A stretch of DNA of 64,000 nucleotides from Azospirillum sp. TSO35-2 (GCF_003116095.1 NZ_LGRA01000004.1:1-64000), one strand, 5' to 3'; numbered from the stretch's first letter, positions 52,160-62,335 are shown. A program made the numbers and translations. Notes: generated by a model not told the origin, from the letters alone.

Positions 52160-53866
52160 TTGATCGTCATTGGCATTCACAACACCGGAATATTGAGTTC
52201 GGCCGCGTTGGTGGTCGATGGAAAGCTCGCTTTCGGGTGTGCCGAGGAGCGCCTCGATCGACGCAAGCACTCCAAGTATTTTCCTCATCAGGCGATCGGG
52301 AAGGCATTGGACTGGCAGGGATTGACGCTGGCTGATGTCGATGTCTTCGCCATAGGCTGGAATCCGGCGATCAACGTGGCGGGGCGCTATCGTGCCGGCT
52401 TCTCCGAATGGCCTGCCTATCCGGGGGAACGGTTTTCCGCCAACCCCAATCATCTGCTGCCGCGGTTGGGTGGGGCGCCCCATGTCGCCACCGATCAGAT
52501 CTTCCATCGCGAAGATGGCAAACCGGTTCAACTGACATACGTCTCCCATCATCTGGCCCACATGACGGGCGCCTATTGCCTTTCGGGGTTCGAGGAATCG
52601 GCGCTGTTCTCGTGCGACGGCTATGGTGAGCGGGACACGACCGTATGGGCCGTGGGACGCGGCACCGACATCCGCATCCTCAAGAGGATCGAATTTCCTC
52701 ATTCGGTGGGCGGCTTCTATTCGGCGATCACGGAGTTCCTCGGATTCCGGCCGGACCTGGACGAATGGAAGGTGATGGGGGCGGCGGCCTATGGCGACCC
52801 GGAGCCTTACCGCACGGCGATGGAAAGCATGATCCGGTTGGTCCCGGATGGAGGATTCCACCTCGATCTGGACTATTTCGATCACTTCAACTTTGACACG
52901 CCCGGATATCTGACACCGGCGGCGCACCGGCTTCTGGGGCGGCCCCGGCACAGCGGCGAGGCGATGGAACAGCGCCATTTCGACATCGCCGCCGCCGCCC
53001 AGGCCCGGCTGGAGGAGGTTCTGCGCTGGGCGTTGGACTGGTTGCGCAAGGAGACCGGCTGTCCCCGGCTTTGCCTGTCCGGCGGCGTCGCCATGAATTC
53101 CCTGTTCAATGGCCGCCTGTCGCTGGACGGACCGTTCGACGACGTTTTCGTGCCCTTTTCACCGGATGACAGCGGGAACAGCATCGGAGCGGCGTTGTGG
53201 GCCGCCCAACGCGCGGGCGACCCGGTTCGCAACCAGACGCTCACGCCGTTTCTTGGCGGTTCCTACGATGATGAGGCGATCGCCGGTGCCATCGAGCGCT
53301 GCGGCTTGGCGGCGACCCGGATCGACGACCCTGCCGCGACCGCCGCGGATCTGCTGGCGGCCGGAAAAATCGTCGGATGGTTTCAGGGCCGAATGGAGTT
53401 CGGGCAGCGCGCACTGGGCGGGCGATCGATCCTGGCCTCCCCGCGCGACCCGGACATGAAGGACAGGCTCAATTCCGCCGTGAAATTCCGCGAAGGGTTT
53501 CGCCCGTTCGCGCCGGCGGTACGGGCGGAGGATGTTGGCCGGTTCTTCGAGGCGCCGGCCGGAGCCCGTGTTCCCTTCATGGAAAAGGTGCTGCCGATCA
53601 GGGCCGAGCGGCGGCAGGACATTCCGGCTGTTGTCCATGCCGATGGAAGCGGGCGTGTGCAGACGGTCGAACGGAGCGTCCAACCCCTTTTCCATGACCT
53701 GATTTCGGCTTTCGGTGCATTGACCGGGGTTCCGGTCCTCGTCAACACCTCATTCAACCTGAATGGGGAACCGATCGTCGAATCGCCGGCCGATGCCATC
53801 CGAACCTATGCGACGTCGGGAATGGATGCGCTCATGCTCGGCCGTCATCTGTTGTCGAAGCGCTAG
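52160..53866 (+). CDS. Carbamoyltransferase (NodU/TobZ/CmcH family)
   Basis: 568 residues. The TTG at 52160 is chosen because GAGGAGA precedes it at good spacing and the family N-terminus IVIGIHNTGILSSAALVVDG starts right there. Motifs: CAEERLDRRKHSKYFP, HHLAHMTGAYCLSGFEESALFSCDGYGE (metal-binding His residues), CLSGGVAMNSLFNG, and the C-terminal Sua5-like part ALGGRSILASPRDPDMKDRLN and VNTSFNLNGEPIVESPADAI. Members carbamoylate hydroxyls of sugars or antibiotics with carbamoyl phosphate. First gene of a plus-strand operon running to 60660. Confidence 0.95.
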   Translation: MIVIGIHNTGILSSAALVVDGKLAFGCAEERLDRRKHSKYFPHQAIGKALDWQGLTLADVDVFAIGWNPAINVAGRYRAGFSEWPAYPGERFSANPNHLLPRLGGAPHVATDQIFHREDGKPVQLTYVSHHLAHMTGAYCLSGFEESALFSCDGYGERDTTVWAVGRGTDIRILKRIEFPHSVGGFYSAITEFLGFRPDLDEWKVMGAAAYGDPEPYRTAMESMIRLVPDGGFHLDLDYFDHFNFDTPGYLTPAAHRLLGRPRHSGEAMEQRHFDIAAAAQARLEEVLRWALDWLRKETGCPRLCLSGGVAMNSLFNGRLSLDGPFDDVFVPFSPDDSGNSIGAALWAAQRAGDPVRNQTLTPFLGGSYDDEAIAGAIERCGLAATRIDDPAATAADLLAAGKIVGWFQGRMEFGQRALGGRSILASPRDPDMKDRLNSAVKFREGFRPFAPAVRAEDVGRFFEAPAGARVPFMEKVLPIRAERRQDIPAVVHADGSGRVQTVERSVQPLFHDLISAFGALTGVPVLVNTSFNLNGEPIVESPADAIRTYATSGMDALMLGRHLLSKR

Positions 53867-53875
53867 GGGACGGCG

Positions 53876-54946
53876 ATGGAGCGGGTGAGCATCCATACGC
53901 TGGACGATACGGCCGCGTGGTCGGCCGGCCTTGAACGGATACCCAACAAGGATTTGACGCATTACCCCCGGTTCAGCCGCATCTACCAGGAAAAAGGGGA
54001 CGGTTTGGCCGAGTGTTTCCAGTATCAGGCGAATGACCTGATCGTGCTCTATCCATACATCCGGCGGCCTCTGGCCGAGTTGTCCTTTCTCGGGGAGTCC
54101 TGGGCCGGCCGCTATGATCTGGTGACGCCCTACTGTTATGGCGGCTATGTCCATAATGCCGGGGATGAGCGTGCGCCCGGCCTGATCCGGGATTTCCGTG
54201 CCGCCTTCTCCAGCCATTGCCGCGAAACCGGCGTGGTGTCCGAATTCATCCGTTTCCATCCCATGCTGCAGAACCACCGGCATGGGGAGGGGTGCTTCGA
54301 CCGGCTGTATCTGCACCAGAACAATGTTCTGATGGACCTCCGCGTTGACGAGGCGGAGCGGGTGCAGGGTTACCGGGAAAGCTACATCCACTGCATTCGC
54401 AAGGCCTCGGCGGCTGGACTGCGCCTGGAACTCGACCGTGAGCACAATCTGGTCGATGTCTTTGCGGAACTCTACCGCCGCACGATGGAGCGGCATAACC
54501 AGACCGGCTATCTGAACCTGCCGCACTCTTATTTCCTCAGGCTTTTCGAAAACCTGCGGGATGATATTCTTCTGTTTGTCGTGCGCGATGGCGATGACAT
54601 TGCCGCGGCATCGATTTTCCTCCGCCACGGCGATGTGCTCGATTATTTCCTGAGCGCGTCGGATCTGCGGTCGCTGGGCAAGCATCCCAACCATTTCATG
54701 ATCCACGAAGTGGCGTCCTGGGCTCATGACCAGGGATACCGGCACCTGCATCTGGGTGGCGGCCGGGCCTCGCTGGTGTTTTTCAAACAGGGTTTTTCCA
54801 AAGGGACCTGTCCCTATCACATCGTCCACCATGTGCATGACCAGGAAGCCTACCGGCGTGCCACGGAAGCCCGTAGAACCGCGCTTCCTCCGGTTGCGGA
54901 GGGCGGAACGGGCTTTTTCCCAACCTATCGAGAGGGGCTTGCATGA
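53876..54946 (+). CDS. FemAB-like GNAT acyl/aminoacyltransferase
   Basis: 356 residues, nine bases after the carbamoyltransferase with AGGGGA as ribosome site. The C-terminal GNAT core (about 150-310) has LRLELDREHNLVDVFAELYRRTMERHN, DDIAAASIFLRHGDVLDYFLSA and HLGGGRASLVFFKQGFS, the pattern of FemAB/BioF2-like acyltransferases of peptidoglycan bridge formation and exopolysaccharide modification. It probably moves an acyl or aminoacyl group to an amino sugar; the donor is not determinable. Confidence 0.82.
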   Translation: MERVSIHTLDDTAAWSAGLERIPNKDLTHYPRFSRIYQEKGDGLAECFQYQANDLIVLYPYIRRPLAELSFLGESWAGRYDLVTPYCYGGYVHNAGDERAPGLIRDFRAAFSSHCRETGVVSEFIRFHPMLQNHRHGEGCFDRLYLHQNNVLMDLRVDEAERVQGYRESYIHCIRKASAAGLRLELDREHNLVDVFAELYRRTMERHNQTGYLNLPHSYFLRLFENLRDDILLFVVRDGDDIAAASIFLRHGDVLDYFLSASDLRSLGKHPNHFMIHEVASWAHDQGYRHLHLGGGRASLVFFKQGFSKGTCPYHIVHHVHDQEAYRRATEARRTALPPVAEGGTGFFPTYREGLA

Positions 54947-56505
54947 CCGGATTGTGGACGGATCGCCCGGGAGCCTGGACGGTCGAGGTCGATGAAGCCT
55001 ATCGGACGATGTTCGGGTTGCCTCGTCCGACGGTGGGGCCGGCTGGTGCTGAGGTTTCCGTGAATGCGCCGGCGCTGGTGACGGTTGCCGACGATCTTGC
55101 CCAGCTTCTTTCTCCCGACGATGCGCAAGCCCTGCGCCGGCGGGTCGAGGATCTGGTCGCCGGCCCGTGGGATGCCGAAGCCGTATCGCGCGAACTGGAG
55201 AGCTTCCGCAGGATCGCCGAGGAGCGGGGACTGCTGGAAAGCTTTTTCCGGATGGATCCCCGATCCCCACGACGGGATTTCGGCGACTTCATCGATGCGG
55301 CGAACAACCGCGCGGATGGGGCACGCACGGTCGTCTTCATGGCGACCACGCCCTATTTCGTCATCTCGCGGGAATCGCTGTATCTGCGGCGGAACGGCTT
55401 CCGCACCTATCTGATCTGCGCCGCCCACCTGCCGCCGGCGATCAAGGCGTTCTTCGAAGACGTCTTCGACGGGGTGGCCGACGGCTGCAACAGCGGCCGC
55501 ATCATGCGCGGGCTCGTGCGCCAATTGCGGCCCACCCTCTTCCATGTGCAATGCTGGATGCTCAGCTATGCCCTGGGCGGCCTAGTCCTCCGCAATCGAG
55601 GGCAGACGCCGGTCGTTTGCGAATTCTATGACGTGACTTCGATCTATGGCAGCCGTGAGGTCCTCGCCGAATTGTGGGGAGAGGCGCGCATCGATCTGGA
55701 TCTGGCCATGGAGGCCCTGATCCTGGACGAAGCCGATGGCCTCGTGCACCGCTTCCCCCCGCGAGAAGTGAAGGCGTGGGGCGGACGGCGGGGCGATTTG
55801 CCGCTCAACATCGAAATGCACAGCTATGTCTGCCCGGAGTATGTCCGCTACCGCGACGACAAGCCGTCAAAGCGCGACGGGGTGATCCGGCTGGTCTATG
55901 CGGGAGGGCTGGTGCCCCAGACGGCCGACCATCCGCGGACGATTTATGCTGAAGCCAACCAGCCCCAGACCTTCAGGATGCTGCTGGAGCAGGGATTCGC
56001 GCTGGAAGTCCGGCACAGCCCCTACCGCCCGATCGCCGAGGGCGACCCGACCTATCAGACCTTTGTCGAGTTGGAGAGGGAGTACGCCTCCTATCGTCTG
56101 CACGACGGCGTTTTGCCCGATCGTTTGCCGGGCGTCATCGCGGGCTATGATTTTGGCCTGATCCTGTGCGACATGGACCTTTCCATCCTGCGTCTGAACC
56201 CCGGCCAGATGCGCGGGGGATTCGGTACCAAGTTCTTCACCTATCTCGAGGCCGGCCTGCCCGTCATCGTCAATGCCGAGTACGATGAAATGGCACGCCT
56301 GGTCAACGAATGGGGGGTCGGGCTTTCGATCCCATCGTCGGAAATCCCCAATCTCGCAGAGCGTCTGAAAAGCTTCGATTATGACAGCGCTGTTGCCAAT
56401 ATCCGGCGCCTCAATCGCGAATTCGGGATGGACACGCAGATCCATCGGCTGATCGGACTCTATGAGCAGGCGGTTGCAAAACATGGCGCCAAGGCTTCCG
56501 GCTGA
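54943..56505 (+). CDS. GT-B glycosyltransferase related to the GT fusions
   Basis: 520 residues; the start overlaps the FemAB-like stop by four bases. An N-terminal region of about 110 residues is poorly conserved. It then follows the fusion-protein GT pattern: VVFMATTPYFVISRESLYLRR, PVVCEFYDVTSIYGS, VIRLVYAGGLVP, RHSPYRPIAEGDPTYQTFVEL, FFTYLEAGLPVIVNAEYDEMARL and EWGVGLSIPSSEIPNLAERL. Paralogous to the GT halves of the 703- and 557-residue proteins but without the YGAG module. No transmembrane helices. Confidence 0.82.
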   Translation: MTGLWTDRPGAWTVEVDEAYRTMFGLPRPTVGPAGAEVSVNAPALVTVADDLAQLLSPDDAQALRRRVEDLVAGPWDAEAVSRELESFRRIAEERGLLESFFRMDPRSPRRDFGDFIDAANNRADGARTVVFMATTPYFVISRESLYLRRNGFRTYLICAAHLPPAIKAFFEDVFDGVADGCNSGRIMRGLVRQLRPTLFHVQCWMLSYALGGLVLRNRGQTPVVCEFYDVTSIYGSREVLAELWGEARIDLDLAMEALILDEADGLVHRFPPREVKAWGGRRGDLPLNIEMHSYVCPEYVRYRDDKPSKRDGVIRLVYAGGLVPQTADHPRTIYAEANQPQTFRMLLEQGFALEVRHSPYRPIAEGDPTYQTFVELEREYASYRLHDGVLPDRLPGVIAGYDFGLILCDMDLSILRLNPGQMRGGFGTKFFTYLEAGLPVIVNAEYDEMARLVNEWGVGLSIPSSEIPNLAERLKSFDYDSAVANIRRLNREFGMDTQIHRLIGLYEQAVAKHGAKASG

Positions 56506-56662
56506 TTTCCGACACGGACGCGGGGCCGGTCCGGCGTCCGGACTGCGGGGGAAGTTTTCGGGTGTCCGCAACGCTTTTCCCGCTGCCTGGAAACAGGTGT
56601 TTGTTGCCGCAGCACGCCATGCCATTGTGCGTAACCAGGACGATAAGCAGGGTTGGTGAGAT

Positions 56663-58723
56663 ATGTCGATCAAGATAAGTTTTGCCGATCTGACGCACAC
56701 AGGACAGGTGATTGCAGCCAACACCTTTCCTTACGGCATTTCCTTGGTCGCCGCCTATGCCAAGCAGAAATTTGGCGATGAGATCGATGTCGAGATCTTC
56801 AAATACCCGGACGATTTTTCTGGATATTTGAAGAGGGGAGTGCCGCAAATCGCGTGCTTCTCCAACTATCTCTGGAACACGCGGTTGTCCTATGGCTATG
56901 CGGAGCGCATCAAGAAGAAAAACCCCGAAGCCGTGATCGTCTTTGGCGGGCCGACCTATCCTGGCGACGAATCAGAGCAGCGCCGTTGGTTGGAAGCCCA
57001 CCCTGCCGTGGATTTTTACGTCTGGCTGGAAGGGGAAAGGGCGTTCTCCCTGTTGCTGGAGCGGTTGATCGCTGCCGACTTCAATGTCGCGGCGATAAAG
57101 GAGGCGCGGGAGCCCATCGGCAGCGTCCATTATATCGCAGGCGACACCGTGGTCCGTGGCGAGGCGCTTGAGCGGATCAGTGAGCTTGACGAAATTCCGT
57201 CTCCTTATCTTCTGGGCCTGCTTGAAAAATTTTTCGATCCCGTGCTTATTCCAATGATCGAAATGGCTCGCGGCTGTCCATTTCAATGCACTTTTTGCGA
57301 AATAGGTCGCACTTACTTCAACAAGGTGCGCAGACATAGCTTTGAGAGACTTCATGAGGAGCTGTATTATATAGCCGATCGGGCGAAGACTCCCGATCTT
57401 TTGTTCAGTGACTCCAATTTTGGAATGTATCGGGAAGATCTGGATATTTGCCGAATACTGGCTGACCTTCGGCAGGAGAGAAAGTGGCCGAAGTATGTCG
57501 CCAACTCTTCCGGCAAGAACCAGAAGGAACGGGTTCTGGAGGCCGCGCGCATCCTGGATGGTGCCATGGTTCTGACCGTGTCCATTCAGACAGCCGATGA
57601 AAAGATTCTGGAGAACGTCAAGAGAAAGAACATCTCGCTCGATCAGATCGTCGCCGTCGGCAAGAGTGCCGAGGAAACTGGCGCCAACAGCTATTGCGAG
57701 ATCATCCTCGGTTTGCCGGGAGATAGCCGGGAAGCGCATTTCCGCAGCGTCGCCAGCATGGTCGATGCCAACATCAACGACGTGATGATGTATCAGGCGA
57801 TGATGTTGCCGGGATCCGAGATCTCCGATGCCGCCTATCGCGAACGCTTCGGCCTGGTCGGCCGCTTCCGGGTTCTGCCGCGCTGCTTCGGCTTTTATGA
57901 CATGCTCGGCGAGCAGGTGGGCGTCGTCGAGATGGAGGAGATCTGCGTTTCGCAAAACAGCCTGTCCTATGAAGACTATCTTGTCTGCCGGGCGCTCGAC
58001 CTGTCCGTTGAACTCTTCCACAATGGCGGTGTCTTCAGGGAACTGTGCAACTTCCTCAATCTGCATGGCGTTCCGACATCGCAGTTCCTTGTGCAGACGC
58101 ATGCCGCCGCCTTTGCCCCCGACAGCGGTCTGGCGGCGATCTATGACGGATACATGCGCGAGAACGATGAGAAGCTCTGGAAGAGGCAGGAGGAGTTGGA
58201 GCGCTTCGTCGCCCAGCCCGATATCATCGCCCGCTACATTTCTGGGGAACTGGGCAGCAGCGAACTTTACAAATACAAAGCCATCGCATTCTTCCAATAT
58301 CAGGAAGACCTACATCGCATCGCCTTCGCCACCGGGCGCCGGCTTCTGGAGGATGCCGGCGCTCTGAGCGATCTGGCCGAGAATTACCTTGCCCAGCTCA
58401 AGCGTTTCAGCCTGCTGCGCAAGGACGCCCTCCTGGACGGTGCCCTCGATAGCATTGAAACTTTCGACTTCGACTTCGTTGCCTTGATGGGGAGGCGGTT
58501 TGAAGCCAACCCCGCGGACCACACCGGCCGGCGGTATCGGATCCGCATCCGCCACACCGACGAACAGCGGCAACTGATCGAAGCCTATATTCGCCAATAT
58601 GGCACCAGCACCAACGGATTGGGCCGCTTCCTGCTGCGCACGCACGTCAACAAGCTGTATCGTGGGCCTTCTTATCTGAAAGCGGATGTCGACGCAGGGG
58701 CGGCGGTCACGGCCGACACATGA
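56663..58723 (+). CDS. B12-binding-domain radical SAM protein
   Basis: 686 residues. The N-terminal B12-binding-type domain at 1-150 has NTFPYGISLVAAYAKQKFG, EAVIVFGGPTYPGDE and VDFYVWLEGERAFSLLLERL. The radical SAM cysteines are C205-x3-C209-x2-C212 in MARGCPFQCTFCEIGRTY. The core continues through VLTVSIQTADEKIL and CEIILGLPGDSREAH. The last 250 residues are helical and lack extra Cys clusters. This is the organisation of cobalamin-type radical SAM methylases and rearrangement enzymes. Lower GC than earlier genes. It follows a 157-base gap after the GT gene in the same operon. Confidence 0.9.
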   Translation: MSIKISFADLTHTGQVIAANTFPYGISLVAAYAKQKFGDEIDVEIFKYPDDFSGYLKRGVPQIACFSNYLWNTRLSYGYAERIKKKNPEAVIVFGGPTYPGDESEQRRWLEAHPAVDFYVWLEGERAFSLLLERLIAADFNVAAIKEAREPIGSVHYIAGDTVVRGEALERISELDEIPSPYLLGLLEKFFDPVLIPMIEMARGCPFQCTFCEIGRTYFNKVRRHSFERLHEELYYIADRAKTPDLLFSDSNFGMYREDLDICRILADLRQERKWPKYVANSSGKNQKERVLEAARILDGAMVLTVSIQTADEKILENVKRKNISLDQIVAVGKSAEETGANSYCEIILGLPGDSREAHFRSVASMVDANINDVMMYQAMMLPGSEISDAAYRERFGLVGRFRVLPRCFGFYDMLGEQVGVVEMEEICVSQNSLSYEDYLVCRALDLSVELFHNGGVFRELCNFLNLHGVPTSQFLVQTHAAAFAPDSGLAAIYDGYMRENDEKLWKRQEELERFVAQPDIIARYISGELGSSELYKYKAIAFFQYQEDLHRIAFATGRRLLEDAGALSDLAENYLAQLKRFSLLRKDALLDGALDSIETFDFDFVALMGRRFEANPADHTGRRYRIRIRHTDEQRQLIEAYIRQYGTSTNGLGRFLLRTHVNKLYRGPSYLKADVDAGAAVTADT

Positions 58724-59870
58724 CGCTGTCTCCTTCGGCGCTGAACAACAGGACGACCCCTTCGGCTGGCGGCAGCTTTTCCCTGCCGATATGCAATGGA
58801 TACGAACAATGACTGACGAAGAAATGTCCGAAGGCCTCTTGGGCGAGATAAAGCCCTCGACCTTGCCGTTGCATATGGATATCGACTTGAGCAGCAAGTG
58901 CAATCTTCGCTGCTCGTTCTGCCATCTCAGCTACTTCGACGTCCCAAGCAGCTCCCAAATCTCCTATGATTATTTTATGGAGAAAATCGACCCCATATTG
59001 AAGAACTTGAAATCCGTCACGCTGTTCAGCAAATACGAACCTCTTACGTGCAGAGACTTCGTCAAGATATTCAACAGAATATCCGAATACAATATCGAGA
59101 CTTATTTCTCGACCAATGCCATTCTCTTCACCGAGGAGTCGATAGAGGCCATCGTCGGTAAGCTGCGGTGGCTGACCGTTTCCGTCACCGGCTTCAACCG
59201 CGAAGACTATGCACGCCATATGGGGGCGGACCGCCTGGACAAGGTGACGGCCAATCTGCGCGCCATCAACGAGTTGAAGCGCCAACGCGGTGTCCGCTAC
59301 CCGATGCTGCGCATCTCCACCGTCGGCATGCTGGACACCCTGGAGGATCTTCCCCGTGCCGTCGATTTCGCCAAGGAGCATCAGGCGGAAGAGGGCGTGC
59401 AGGTGACCGCACTGATCGCCTATGGCGAGGAGATGGTCGACCGGATGCCTTTGAAAGACCGGGAGCGCTTCGCTCGCCTGACGAAGGAAGCCCTGCGCTA
59501 TGCCCGTGAACAGGGCGTACGCATGGCCCTGCAGAGCGGCGGCATGGAGGAGAACCAGGCGGCCACGCGCGACCTCGGACACCGGCCCTGCTTCCTGCCG
59601 TGGCGCCGTCTGTCGGTCCAGCCGGATGGCGCGGTCTATCCATGTCCCGTGTCGTACAAGCCGGTCGGGAATCTTGCCGAGTCCTCTCTTGAGGAAATTT
59701 GGAACGGCTCCGCACTGGAGGCCTTTCGTGCCGGCGTCAACGATCCGGCACGGATGAACCCGGAATGCCGTGGATGCACCCATTGCCGCCATAAATCGAT
59801 CATTCGCGAAGACGCCAACGACTATTCCAAGGCCGATGTCTTTTTTGCCGGCATGGTTCGCAAAAGCTGA
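58686..59870 (+). CDS. SPASM-type radical SAM protein
   Basis: 394 residues from the ATG at 58686, which overlaps the previous stop by 38 bases; ATGs at 58791 or 58809 are alternatives. The radical SAM site is C72-x3-C76-x2-C79 in LSSKCNLRCSFCHLSYF, and the GGE-like region is SVTLFSKYEPLTCRDF. The C-terminal SPASM-type auxiliary cluster motif is HRPCFLPWRRLSVQPDGAVYPCPV and CRGCTHCRHKS. SPASM enzymes modify peptides or, in sugar pathways, oxidise or dehydrate bound substrates. Here it probably acts on the same intermediate as the B12-type partner (inference). Confidence 0.9.
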   Translation: MSTQGRRSRPTHDAVSFGAEQQDDPFGWRQLFPADMQWIRTMTDEEMSEGLLGEIKPSTLPLHMDIDLSSKCNLRCSFCHLSYFDVPSSSQISYDYFMEKIDPILKNLKSVTLFSKYEPLTCRDFVKIFNRISEYNIETYFSTNAILFTEESIEAIVGKLRWLTVSVTGFNREDYARHMGADRLDKVTANLRAINELKRQRGVRYPMLRISTVGMLDTLEDLPRAVDFAKEHQAEEGVQVTALIAYGEEMVDRMPLKDRERFARLTKEALRYAREQGVRMALQSGGMEENQAATRDLGHRPCFLPWRRLSVQPDGAVYPCPVSYKPVGNLAESSLEEIWNGSALEAFRAGVNDPARMNPECRGCTHCRHKSIIREDANDYSKADVFFAGMVRKS

Positions 59871-59916
59871 CGCCAGACCGCAGAACGACCTCTGATACAG
59901 CCTCGAAAGAAGACAG

Positions 59917-60660
59917 ATGCCTCTTGGCCCCTACGCTTGCGATCTGCTTGCCCGCCTGACAAAGGATCATCGATTGGGAGGGCGAATCGGCTTTCTCGGG
60001 CGGCTGTGGCCAAGCGAAGTCACCTTCAGCCAGGTAAAGCGGCTGCTATCAAAACACGGCTCGTTCCCGAATGTCGCCGTCGCGGACTATGCCGATGACA
60101 GGATCATCAACGACAAGCGCCTGACTGCCCTGCTGGGCTTCTCCGAGTGTCTGGCCATCGATTTCGACAGATCCGAAGAAGCAGAGATCGAACAGGATCT
60201 CAACGTTACGCCACCCTCATCGCACGTCGGATACTTTGATGTTCTGTACAACAACGGAACGATGGAGCATATTTTCCATGTTCCGAATTTTCTGGAAAAT
60301 GCCTTTCACTATATTAAAAACGATGGAATCGTTATTCATTCATCTCCGATGAACAATGTTCCGGAGCATGGATTCTACCAATTTTCGCCAACTTTCTTTT
60401 TTGATTATTACCAGGCGAACGACTTTGAAATATTGGAGTGCTCGGTGGTCGAGCATGATTTCAGCGGTGACCAGCACCGCCACCGGCATTGGAGCTTCAA
60501 CAGCTACGAACACCAGCCCGATCCGCTTTACGCCAAGCTGGGTGCGCCTGGGAACAGCCATGACGTCATCTTTGTCGCCCGCCGGCGTGGCACATCGACA
60601 TCCAATGTCGTTCCGACGCAATTCCGCTATCGTCGGAACGCCCTCGGTAGCGAGGGCTGA
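59917..60660 (+). CDS. Methyltransferase-like protein
   Basis: 247 residues, AAAGAAG upstream of the ATG. It resembles class I SAM methyltransferases: CLAIDFDRSEEAEIEQDLNV and YFDVLYNNGTMEHIFHVPNFLENAFHYIKNDGIVIHSSP, followed by FYQFSPTFFFDYYQANDFEILE. The glycine-rich SAM loop is degenerate at the N-terminus. Last gene of the plus operon; only 14 bases from the stop of the convergent methyltransferase. A/T-rich. Confidence 0.7.
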   Translation: MPLGPYACDLLARLTKDHRLGGRIGFLGRLWPSEVTFSQVKRLLSKHGSFPNVAVADYADDRIINDKRLTALLGFSECLAIDFDRSEEAEIEQDLNVTPPSSHVGYFDVLYNNGTMEHIFHVPNFLENAFHYIKNDGIVIHSSPMNNVPEHGFYQFSPTFFFDYYQANDFEILECSVVEHDFSGDQHRHRHWSFNSYEHQPDPLYAKLGAPGNSHDVIFVARRRGTSTSNVVPTQFRYRRNALGSEG

Positions 60661-60674
60661 TCCGGCTGGACCGG

Positions 60675-62063
60675 TCACGCTCCAGGTGCCCTCAATTCTC
60701 GGACCGTCGCTCCGCCGTCGATCAAGCGGTATCCGCCCGGTGCCTCGGGATCGATCTCGATCTCCATCAGCGCGAAGGCCTTGATCGGACGCCATGCGCC
60801 GTCGAACTCGCCCATCAGCCGTTCGATGCCGGAACGGCGGGTCGGAATGTAAAGACGCGCACCGTTCAACGGCGCATGGTGGACGACCAATCCGATGGCG
60901 GTTGGAACATCTCGGAAGGATGCGATGACCACATGCCGCACCTCCCCCTGCCGCAGCGCTTCCGCCAGCATCGGCATCGGACAATAGCTGAGGCCATCCA
61001 GGGTGAAGGCAGGTTCCATCGGATAGTGCTTGAGGTCGATGTGCCGGCTCATGGCCTTGGGCGGCCGGCCGCGCCACAGATCGCGGATCAGGTCGCGGGC
61101 CCCGATCATGGCCACGTCCGGACGGTCGATCATGTCGAGCGTCGTTTGAGTGATTCCATCAAAACCGTTGAGCAGCATTTGCAAGCGTCCCTCCTGGAGC
61201 GCCCGCATGCTTTCAAAGGAAACCGATGAGTCCGCCGCCGCTTGGCGCTTGAAGATGAAGTAACGCCAGCTTCTGCTGTCTGAATAAACGTCAGAAATGA
61301 CCAGATCCTGCTCCAGAGCAAAGCCGTGACGGGCACAGATGTGACTCAGGCTGAGGGGATTGAAATAATTCCACATCACGTCGCCGCGGAAGATGTCTTC
61401 AATCCGGTGATGATGCTCATCGTTGGCGTAATCGTGACATTCCATGAAGTGGCTGCCGATGCGGATCACCAGCAACCCGTCTTCCCGCAACAGTTCGCGT
61501 GCACGCGCCAATGCCGCGTTGGGGTCCGGGATGCAATAGAAGCTGTCGTGAAATACGATCCCGTCCAGACGGGGGACCGCCGTGAAGGTTTCGATGACGC
61601 CATAATGGATGCGGTCGGCCCGGAACCGCTGTTGGCCGACGGCGACGACCCGGGCGTCGGGCTCGACGGTGTGGAACTGAAAGTCATCGTAGGCCGTCGG
61701 GCATCCCGCCGACCCCACATCCAGCCACTGCGGATGGCTCATCGGGGAGGCGATCCGATGCAGGACTTCGTGCAGCCTCTGGTAATGGTGCACCTGGTAA
61801 TCGATGTGGATGTTCACCGTCTCCGACCAGTCGGCCATTGCGGCGACCCGGTCATAATATGCGCCACCAAAGCGGTTGATCTCGCTCTGGTCGAAGATTT
61901 CGACAGGGAACCGCATGATGTTCCCGCAAGTCTGGCAGGAAACAAGGTTGCGGTTTGGCACATAGGTGAATCGTTCGGGAAAATCCTGATCGCGGAACAA
62001 CTGCGATATGATTCGGTAATTGCTTTGCAGGCAGATGGGGCAGGAGGTGGCGAGACGGGGCAT
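60675..62063 (-). CDS. Methyltransferase with N-terminal zinc ribbon and C-terminal binding domain
   Basis: 462 residues. Zinc ribbon CPICLQSNYR...CQTCGNIM at residues 8-48. The methyltransferase part has QWLDVGSAGCPTAYDDF, DGIVFHDSFYCIPDPNAALARARELLREDGLLVIRIGSHF. A further domain at about 310-462 includes RHVVIASFRDVPTAIG and YIPTRRSGIERL. The layout resembles sugar C-methyltransferases such as TylC3/NovU (zinc motif, SAM domain, C-terminal domain), suggesting a sugar substrate. AAAGG lies upstream of the ATG. Confidence 0.82.
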   Translation of the reverse strand: MPRLATSCPICLQSNYRIISQLFRDQDFPERFTYVPNRNLVSCQTCGNIMRFPVEIFDQSEINRFGGAYYDRVAAMADWSETVNIHIDYQVHHYQRLHEVLHRIASPMSHPQWLDVGSAGCPTAYDDFQFHTVEPDARVVAVGQQRFRADRIHYGVIETFTAVPRLDGIVFHDSFYCIPDPNAALARARELLREDGLLVIRIGSHFMECHDYANDEHHHRIEDIFRGDVMWNYFNPLSLSHICARHGFALEQDLVISDVYSDSRSWRYFIFKRQAAADSSVSFESMRALQEGRLQMLLNGFDGITQTTLDMIDRPDVAMIGARDLIRDLWRGRPPKAMSRHIDLKHYPMEPAFTLDGLSYCPMPMLAEALRQGEVRHVVIASFRDVPTAIGLVVHHAPLNGARLYIPTRRSGIERLMGEFDGAWRPIKAFALMEIEIDPEAPGGYRLIDGGATVRELRAPGA

Positions 62064-62335
62064 GGATTTACCTTTTAACGATTAAAATCAGAAGATTTTC
62101 CCAAGACGAAAGGCAATCAATCACCCTCTAGAGTTCATCATATCTTTGCATAATCACTTGATGAACTCCAAGTTCTGATTTTCTCGCATGGTTCACTCTC
62201 CAAGCGATTCTGCCTGAAGCGATCACACTCCAGGACTGGATCAAAAAGTCATATTCTCCGGCTCCTGCCATGCCACTTTGCAGTTCGCCAGGATTGTCTC
62301 GTGATTGAGATGGTCCTGGCGACGCGACGCTGAAC
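62064..62335 (-). other. A/T-rich gap between radical SAM and methyltransferase genes
   Basis: 272 bases with no convincing ORF; short plus- and minus-strand frames lack ribosome sites. It probably contains the methyltransferase promoter. Confidence 0.4.
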
